The notes under the pieces were generated by a model. That model saw only the letters and a list, made by a program, of their open reading frames with translations. It had not been told where the DNA came from and did no database searches. Source: DATJHM01 sp035493895 (GTDB taxonomy: Bacteria; Chloroflexota; Ktedonobacteria; Ktedonobacterales; Ktedonobacteraceae). From it: a stretch of 34,385 bases of DNA. Made by a program: the position numbers and the translations under genes. The stretch lies in NCBI GenBank assembly GCA_035493895.1, contig DATJHM010000262.1, positions 1 through 34,385 of the forward strand. The letters are read 5' to 3'. This document shows, one piece after another, positions 31,164 through 34,385 of the stretch (position 1 is the first letter of the stretch; each line of letters opens with the position of its first letter).

Positions 31164-31499
31164 CGCTGCTTTGTATTTCCCTCCCGTTTTGACTTATTCA
31201 CCATATAGAACGAGGCTGCGTTACAAACACATTTCTCTCGCAGATGAAAACTCAGGAACTTGAAGAGAGGAGAAGCAATTTTTGCATAGGCCCTTCAGAG
31301 ATCTCACTATCTGCCGAATATACATAATTAGGAGGAACAAACACTCCCTTCCTCCTGGCTCTCGCGACAACGATGTCGCCTGAGAGAGGGATCGCGCTAC
31401 ATCGACATGGGGACACGTGGCGTGCTGGTGTCAGGGGAAGACCTCGCTGAAATCGGCAGGTGTGCAGGCTGTACATAAGCATTCCGTTCCGCGACATAG

Positions 31500-31570
31500 A
31501 CCCAGTAGTGGCACGGTGCAGTGCAACGGAACTGTGCCTGCGAACTCGCTCGATCCCTCTCGCCCTTGAG
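31500..31570. mobile_element. MITE-like element fragment, copy C
   Basis: It begins ACCCAGTAGTGGCACGGTGC and follows, in inverted orientation, the right end of copy B (22746-22936): GTGCAACGGAACTGTGCC, then related sequence up to CCTCTCGCCCTT. The rest of the element is missing. It proves that the family is dispersed in this genome. Confidence 0.8.
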
Positions 31571-31606
31571 AGGAGAGGTGCTTCACTTCATGTCTATAGG
31601 CATGTA

Positions 31607-31753
31607 TGTAGTCTGTGTAGCATATGTCGCTTTTTATCAAACCCTTGGTAGCGCGTCAGTGTAGTCTGTGTAGCATATGTCGCTTTTTATCAAACCCTTG
31701 GTAGCGCATCAGTGTAGTCTGTGTAGCATATGTCGCTTTTTTGTAGCGCGTCA
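31607..31753. repeat. 53-bp tandem direct repeat, 2.8 copies
   Basis: Copies lie at 31607-31659 and 31660-31712 (identical except one base, GCGCG against GCGCA) and a third copy at 31713-31753 lacks 13 internal bases (ATCAAACCCTTGG). The unit contains GTGTAGCATATGTCGC. There are no unique spacers, so it is not a CRISPR array. Confidence 0.9.
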
Positions 31754-31777
31754 CCAAAAAGATCCACACTTCCTGCT

Positions 31778-31798
31778 TCACACTACGATGTAGTGTGA
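31778..31798. repeat. Short perfect hairpin TCACACTAC / GTAGTGTGA
   Basis: 9-bp arms with a 3-nt centre, just after the tandem repeat. Its arms share the GTAGTGTG wording common in this AT-rich spacer. It may be an operator or part of a leader RNA. Confidence 0.4.
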
Positions 31799-32046
31799 TA
31801 TAGGGGTCAGTGTAGGATCAAGATCCCGATCACATCGGCATTTGTGTAGGATATGTAGCATTTTCATAACAATTCTTATACAGTGTAGTAAAAAGAGATT
31901 GGGCAGAATTGCGGCGACACCATTTTCGCAAAACGCTATCTCCGCGGCGTCCGCAATCAATGCGATATAATACTGTGTCGTGCAGCGTTGCACAAGGTTT
32001 ATCAAGATTACAGTCTGGCCGACTATGGCCTATGAAGGAGATGATC

Positions 32047-32559
32047 ATGTCAATTCCCGCAAAGGCAGCGACTGAGACCCAACTGGTTGCTGTAACAATG
32101 CGTGTTAATGGAACAGATCATGCGTTGCTGCTCGATACTCGCGTTACCCTGCTTGATGCTCTGCGCGAACATCTCGAATTGACCGGGACCAAGAAGGGCT
32201 GCGATCATGGCGCTTGCGGTGCCTGTACCGTCCTCGCCAATGGACAGCGCATCCTCTCCTGCCTGACGCTTGCCGTCGCGTCTGAGGGACAGGAGATTAC
32301 CACGATTGAAGGTCTTGCCAGTGGGGACCAGCTTCACCCCATGCAAGCAGCGTTCATTGCTCACGATGGCTTTCAATGCGGCTATTGTACGCCCGGGCAG
32401 ATTATGTCCGCTGTGGCGCTCCTGAAAGAGGGACATACAACTTCCCAGGAGGAGATTCGCGAGTTCATGAGTGGCAATATTTGTCGCTGTGGAGCCTACC
32501 CGAACATTGTCGCCGCGATCCAGAGCGTCGTAGAGGGGAGTACAGATGGAGCCATTTAG
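32047..32559 (+). CDS. Aldehyde oxidoreductase, [2Fe-2S] subunit (PaoA/CoxS type)
   Basis: A 170-residue iron-sulfur subunit of a molybdenum hydroxylase. The plant-ferredoxin-like cluster ligands are Cys52, 57, 60 and 72 (CDHGACGACTVL...SC) and the second cluster ligands are Cys111, 114, 146 and 148 (CGYCTPGQ, CRCG). It moves electrons from the molybdenum centre to the FAD subunit. The ATG at 32047 has AAGGAG 6 bp upstream. Unlike Escherichia coli PaoA it has no twin-arginine signal, so this complex is cytoplasmic. Its stop overlaps the next gene by 14 bp, giving the order FeS-FAD-Mo as in paoABC. Confidence 0.92.
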   Translation: MSIPAKAATETQLVAVTMRVNGTDHALLLDTRVTLLDALREHLELTGTKKGCDHGACGACTVLANGQRILSCLTLAVASEGQEITTIEGLASGDQLHPMQAAFIAHDGFQCGYCTPGQIMSAVALLKEGHTTSQEEIREFMSGNICRCGAYPNIVAAIQSVVEGSTDGAI

Positions 32560-33529
32560 CTATCGACGGGCGGAAGATACCGAAACAGCGCTCGCGCTTG
32601 TGGCAGCGCATCCTGAAGCCGCCTATCTGGCTGGAGGGACCACGCTTCTTGACCTGATGAAAGATAACGTCCTTGCGCCCGATCTGCTGGTCGATATCAA
32701 ACAACTTCCGCTGCGTGGTATTGAGGTGACGGAAAACAGTGTGCGTATTGGCGCATTAACCACCATGAACGAAGTTGCGCATGAACCGATCATTCGCGAA
32801 CGGTATCCGCTCATCGCTGAGGCTTTGCTGGCCAGCGCCTCGCCACAACTGCGCAACATGGCAACTATCGCGGGCAACCTGCTTCAGCGCACACGTTGTA
32901 GCTACTTCCGTGATCCGGTCTTCGCCTGTAACAAACGCACACCGGGCAGCGGGTGTTCTGCGCTCGCGGGCGAAAACCGTATGCATGCCATTTTCGGCAC
33001 CAGTGACCACTGTATCGCTACACATGGATCGGATGTTGCCGTAGCCTTTATGGCGCTGGATGCGATTGTGCACGTGCGCGGGACCTCGGGCGAGCGCCGC
33101 ATTCCGCTCAACGACTTCTATCTCCTGCCTGGGACGACGCCAGAGCGCGAAAATGTCCTTGCGCCGGGCGAGCTGATTGTTGCAGTCGAGATACCAACAA
33201 CGTTCAATGCCAGTCGCTCCTCCTATCTCAAGGTTCGGGATCGCACGTCCTACGAATTTGCCCTGACCTCGGCTGCCGTCGCATTGGAACTTGATGGCAA
33301 CACTATTCGAGCTGCGCGGCTCGCACTGGGCGGAGTGGGAACCATCCCGTGGCGTGTACGAGCCGCTGAAACGCTTCTCCAGGGGGCTCCGCTCGACAAA
33401 AACGTGTTCGCCGACGTAGCCGAGGCCGCGCTGGTGGGAGCGATCCCTCAGCGAGAGAATGCATTCAAAATTGAGCTTGTCAGGCGAACGCTGCTACGAG
33501 CCCTGACAACAGTAGGAGGGCTGGTATGA
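32546..33529 (+). CDS. Aldehyde oxidoreductase, FAD subunit with extra iron-sulfur cluster (PaoB type)
   Basis: A 327-residue FAD-binding subunit. The flavin-binding motifs are AGGTTLLDLMK (29-39) and RNMATIAGNLLQRT. Between them and the C-terminal domain lies the insertion CSYFRD...ACNKRTPGSGCSAL...DHCIATHGSD with Cys118, 128, 137 and 156. These correspond to the cysteines that bind the additional [4Fe-4S] cluster in PaoB-type subunits, which simple CoxM subunits lack. It receives electrons from the FeS subunit and passes them to an external acceptor. It overlaps both neighbours (14 bp and 4 bp), so the three are translationally coupled. Confidence 0.92.
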   Translation: MEPFSYRRAEDTETALALVAAHPEAAYLAGGTTLLDLMKDNVLAPDLLVDIKQLPLRGIEVTENSVRIGALTTMNEVAHEPIIRERYPLIAEALLASASPQLRNMATIAGNLLQRTRCSYFRDPVFACNKRTPGSGCSALAGENRMHAIFGTSDHCIATHGSDVAVAFMALDAIVHVRGTSGERRIPLNDFYLLPGTTPERENVLAPGELIVAVEIPTTFNASRSSYLKVRDRTSYEFALTSAAVALELDGNTIRAARLALGGVGTIPWRVRAAETLLQGAPLDKNVFADVAEAALVGAIPQRENAFKIELVRRTLLRALTTVGGLV

Positions 33530-34385
33530 AAAGCATCCAGGAATTACAGCAAAAGAGCATCGTGGGGCAACCACTGGATCGCGTGGATGGGCGACTGAAA
33601 GTGACGGGCATGGCTCGCTATCCCGCAGAATTTCCCCTGGAGCATCCAACGCATGCAGTGATCGTGCAAAGCACTATCGCTAGCGGCACAATCAGAAAGA
33701 TCGACACAAGAGCAGCCGAGGAGGCACCGGGCGTCCTCGCGGTCCTCACGCACGACAACGCGCCACCACTGCATGCCACTCCGCCGAGCTTTACAGTGGG
33801 AGCAGCGACTCCGCCTCCTTTGCAAGACAACAACATTTACTATCATGGCCAGCATATTGCGGTGGTTGTGGCCGAGACGTTCGAGCAGGCTACTTTTGCG
33901 GCTACGCTGGTCTCCGTCGACTATGAGGAGCAGACACCTCTTCTGGAGCTCGACGATCAGCGCACGCAGCTCATTGATACAGCCTTTCCTGATGTGACAC
34001 GTGGCGAGCCGGATGCTGCCCTGGCCACGGCAGCGGTACGTGTCGAGGGCGTATATACAACACCGACGCAGCATCACAACCCAATGGCGCTTTTCGCGAC
34101 TACGGCCCAATGGGATGGAGATCGGCTGACCCTGCACGATACGACGCAATGGGTCTCGAACACACGCACGACGGTCGCCACGATGCTGGGGCTGGACGTT
34201 TCGCAGGTGCGTGTCCTGGCACCGTTTATTGGCGGAGCGTTTGGCAGTGGTCTGCGCACATGGCAACATGTGGTCCTGGCCGCACTTGCGGCACGGCGGG
34301 TGGGTCGCCCGGTCAAACTCGTCCTGACGCGCGAGCAGATGTACACGGGCATTGGCTATCGCCCAGAGAGTGTGCAAAAAGTCGC
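33526..34385 (+). CDS. Aldehyde oxidoreductase, molybdopterin-binding subunit (PaoC type), cut by the window end
   Basis: The first 286 residues of the large catalytic subunit, which normally has about 730-780. It starts MKSIQELQQKSIVGQPLDRV at an ATG overlapping the previous stop (ATGA). It shows the typical GxxLDRVDGRLKVTGMARYPAE opening, the PGVLAVLTHDN segment, and FIGGAFGSGLRTW, the glycine-rich molybdopterin loop. The remainder, including the catalytic Glu near the C-terminus, lies outside the window. It binds the molybdenum cofactor and oxidises aldehydes or N-heterocycles. Maturation by XdhC/PaoD-type proteins would be expected downstream. Confidence 0.9.
   Translation, partial: MKSIQELQQKSIVGQPLDRVDGRLKVTGMARYPAEFPLEHPTHAVIVQSTIASGTIRKIDTRAAEEAPGVLAVLTHDNAPPLHATPPSFTVGAATPPPLQDNNIYYHGQHIAVVVAETFEQATFAATLVSVDYEEQTPLLELDDQRTQLIDTAFPDVTRGEPDAALATAAVRVEGVYTTPTQHHNPMALFATTAQWDGDRLTLHDTTQWVSNTRTTVATMLGLDVSQVRVLAPFIGGAFGSGLRTWQHVVLAALAARRVGRPVKLVLTREQMYTGIGYRPESVQKV

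Larger units (their letters stand above)
31164..32046. other. Repeat-rich intergenic region between the sigma fusion and the paoABC-like operon
   Basis: About 880 bp without a credible gene. It contains a hairpin GCGACA/TGTCGC near 31366-31381, a MITE right-end fragment (31500-31570), a 53-bp tandem repeat (31607-31753), a degenerate related motif (TGTGTAGGATATGTAGC near 31842-31859), a short perfect hairpin (31778-31798), and a lone TATAAT (31966-31971) about 75 bp before the operon without a good -35 partner. Confidence 0.55.

Noticed and set aside
31607..31753. Possible CRISPR array
   Set aside because: The 53-bp copies abut each other without unique spacers, there are under three copies, and no cas gene is present.
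31966..31971. Promoter of the paoABC-like operon at the lone TATAAT
   Set aside because: No acceptable -35 hexamer lies 16-18 bp upstream; kept only as a remark in the intergenic entry.

Overview
The window looks like a soil or heterotrophic Chloroflexota chromosome of the Ktedonobacteria kind. This is an inference from gene style: large PAS/MEDS sensor kinases, elaborate sigma factors, many sugar-binding lipoproteins without a linked ATPase, and a moderately GC-rich composition with strong TTGACA/TATAAT promoters. No rRNA, tRNA or other phylogenetic marker is present, so the taxonomy is not proven.

Layout. 1-5 kb: the end of a sensor histidine kinase, a convergent DEAD-box RNA helicase with a long repetitive Arg-rich tail, a small unknown protein, and a membrane-anchored HNH protein behind a structured leader. 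4.2-22.2 kb: a sugar/amino-sugar catabolic region. It holds a DeoR-type repressor, a Gfo/Idh/MocA oxidoreductase facing a nine-gene rightward series (binding lipoprotein, two permeases, Gfo/Idh, ROK kinase, NagA, alpha/beta hydrolase, Gfo/Idh, acetamidase/formamidase), then a leftward pair (a close paralogue of the binding lipoprotein plus an MFS transporter) and a second NagA. 22.2-22.9 kb: nested non-autonomous inverted-repeat elements. 23-26.4 kb: an orphan Tat-type sugar-binding lipoprotein with a LacI-type operator, a 5'-truncated aldo/keto reductase and a LacI-family regulator. 26.8-29.7 kb: a PAS-MEDS-PAS-PAS histidine kinase and a stand-alone receiver protein. 29.8-31.2 kb: a sigma/Clp_N/sigma fusion protein. 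31.2-32.0 kb: a repeat-rich intergenic region. 32.0 kb to the end: a PaoABC-like molybdenum aldehyde oxidoreductase operon, cut by the window end.

How the parts fit together. Five promoters in the sugar region (deoR, gfo1, SBP1, SBP2, nagA2) share near-consensus -35/-10 elements followed by GATCA-containing boxes. The simplest reading is one regulon under the DeoR-type protein encoded in the cluster. Sugar would enter through the SBP/permease system with an ATPase encoded elsewhere, be phosphorylated by the ROK kinase and deacetylated by NagA. Three Gfo/Idh proteins that share four cysteines would carry out redox-dependent sugar chemistry. The amidase and the alpha/beta hydrolase hint at side-group removal. 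The substrate cannot be read from the sequence.

The two observations I rate highest are the ECF-sigma / double Clp_N / RpoD-region-2-like fusion at 29802-31163, and the GATCA-box regulon joining duplicated transporter and NagA genes to the cysteine-bearing Gfo/Idh paralogues.
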